From: JAPLFM01 sp964650885
Lineage (GTDB): Bacteria; Bacteroidota; Ignavibacteria; Kapaibacteriales; UBA2268
Length of the DNA stretch: 24,246 bases
Direction: 5' to 3'
Assembly: GCA_964650885.1 (NCBI GenBank)
Contig: CAZYXG010000042.1
Location: 1 to 24,246, forward strand
The notes under the pieces are model-generated. The model saw only the letters and a program-made list of their open reading frames with translations. It did not search any database and was not told the DNA's origin. Positions 23,306-24,246 of the stretch are shown here, one piece after another (within the stretch, counting starts at the first letter, position 1; each line of letters starts with the position of its first letter). The position numbers were made by a program, and so were the translations under genes.

Positions 23306-24172
23306 ATGCAACAAAAGCGTAAATATAATGTAATCTTTCGAGCTTGCGATGTCGTTAATGCAGTTAATAACAACCCACGCCCTTTTAACTTGAGTAAAAA
23401 TCAACTTATTAAAGTTTGTTTTTTGTCGCTATTAGATGCATTGCGGGGAGTGGATTATATAATAATAGTGCTGGGCGATAAACTTTCCGAAGATATGGTA
23501 AACTTTTTTGAGAGCCAAAAAGTAGATTTACGTTTGGGTAATTTTGGCAACGACGCTTCAATTCGTGAGACTATTAAAATAGCTAATACTTTGCCTGATG
23601 ATGAGTGGATTTATTTTTGTGAAGATGACTTTTTACATGTGGCGGACTGCTTCCAAAAAGTAGATAAATTAATTGAAGATTTTAATAGTATATTTCCGCC
23701 TAATATTACTTTCGATACATTACACCCAAAAAACAAACTATACTATGCTTTGAAATGGGCAAAGCTGTTTTTCAATGATAATTTCCGCAGCTTGAGTTTC
23801 ACTTCGTTCTATGGCAAAAAAGACTTGGTAATATTTCTGCCAGACTATCCAGATAGATATATTCCTAAATATAGAAGGCACTCTTTAATAGTACAAACTA
23901 AGGACCACCACTGGCGACAAGTGCAAAGTGTGACTTTCACTTTCCTGATGCAATCGGCTGCTGTGAAAAAGCACTACGATTTATTTATGAAAGCATCGAA
24001 TAAAGCAAATGATAAAATGCTTAGCAATAAATTATTTGGTAACTATGGCTTGTTTGCTCCTGCTGTTGCGTTCTCGCCAATGCCAGGCTTATCTACCCAC
24101 ATGCACCGAGATACAATGACTGAACTTGTAGACTGGGAAACAATAGTAAAGAAATATTTGGAAAAAATATAA
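23306..24172 (+). CDS. glycosyltransferase-like protein (GT-A fold)
   Basis: A 288-residue soluble protein. The N-terminal half resembles a GT-A nucleotide-sugar-binding fold: FRACDVVNAVNNNPRPFNLS, then GVDYIIIVLGDKL, GNDASIRETIKIANTL, and the metal-binding-like triad Glu106-Asp107-Asp108 in YFCEDDFLH. The C-terminal half carries aromatic residues and STHMHRD, a position often used for a catalytic or metal-binding His. It probably adds a sugar to a surface or secreted molecule, but donor and acceptor are unknown. It is likely co-transcribed with aspS, from which it is separated by 16 bases, with no obvious functional link. Confidence 0.75.
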   Translation: MQQKRKYNVIFRACDVVNAVNNNPRPFNLSKNQLIKVCFLSLLDALRGVDYIIIVLGDKLSEDMVNFFESQKVDLRLGNFGNDASIRETIKIANTLPDDEWIYFCEDDFLHVADCFQKVDKLIEDFNSIFPPNITFDTLHPKNKLYYALKWAKLFFNDNFRSLSFTSFYGKKDLVIFLPDYPDRYIPKYRRHSLIVQTKDHHWRQVQSVTFTFLMQSAAVKKHYDLFMKASNKANDKMLSNKLFGNYGLFAPAVAFSPMPGLSTHMHRDTMTELVDWETIVKKYLEKI

Positions 24173-24246
24173 TAAGGGGAGAAAAGAATTTAGCTTCTAT
24201 GAATATTTGGGCTTTCTGCCGAGTCTATCGAAGTGCCATATTCTAT

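Noticed and set aside
22506..23306. Long open frame on the minus strand opposite aspS
   Set aside because: It is a shadow of the aspS coding frame, Ser/Pro/Cys-rich and without any domain.
24199..24246. ATG-initiated frame running off the right edge, and a possible dispersed repeat in the last 40 bases
   Set aside because: Only sixteen codons are visible and spacing to GGGGAG is too long. The stretch near TCTATCGAAGTGCC recalls dispersed intergenic repeats of this group, but no second copy is in the window to support it.

Overview
The window is AT-rich chromosomal DNA from an uncultured-looking member of the Bacteroidota/Chlorobiota group (Ignavibacteria- or Kapabacteria-like lineages would fit). 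This placement is inferred from several signs. There is a secreted protein with a type IX secretion (Por)-like C-terminal domain. There are several outer-membrane barrels and lipoproteins, including one with a short collagen-like Gly-X-Y stretch. There is a secreted 'asparagine synthetase B'-type protein of a kind I know mainly from Bacteroidota. Several upstream regions match the Bacteroidota promoter pattern TTTG-N19-21-TAnnTTTG. No rRNA, tRNA, CRISPR array, insertion sequence or integrase was seen.

Layout. 1-2521: the tail of a plus-strand gene, a bidirectional terminator, an HtrA/DegP protease on the minus strand, and an unknown plus-strand gene. 2522-4430: a minus-strand pair, a TPR membrane protein followed by a Gfo/Idh/MocA dehydrogenase. 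4498-5130: a secreted M15 peptidase, convergent with the next block. 5131-11509: a long minus-strand run, purK, then a secreted asparagine-synthetase-B-like protein, a small protein with a T9SS-like tail, an IgGFc-binding-domain/barrel fusion, and a CcmB-like haem exporter subunit. 11716-13107: plus-strand HNH endonuclease, a small secreted protein and a lone HicB-like protein. 13104-14968: a minus-strand operon of ferredoxin-NADP reductase, a lipoprotein and a helical unknown. 15152-15763: a minus-strand lipoprotein with its own terminator. 16067-18515: two tandem UmuD-like proteins, then an outer-membrane barrel and a glycine-zipper membrane protein. 18538-19026: a GNAT acetyltransferase. 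19161-21207: an OmpR-type response regulator and its histidine kinase. 21291-24172: a small ORF, aspS and a glycosyltransferase-like gene.

The most interesting feature is the tandem UmuD pair (16067-16995). Neither has a DNA-binding domain and no umuC polymerase is adjacent. The two copies have lost opposite things. The first keeps an Ala-Gly self-cleavage site but has Arg in place of the catalytic Lys and Pro after the catalytic Ser. The second keeps the Ser/Lys dyad but has no cleavage site. This suggests a split system in which one protein is the substrate and the other the protease or constitutive partner. The pair has a strong predicted promoter with an inverted repeat at its start point. 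Other points of note are an HNH gene preceded by a 13-base match to the anti-Shine-Dalgarno complement with no usable start codon at normal spacing, recurrent TTG starts, and a ccmB start that directly follows an in-frame stop.
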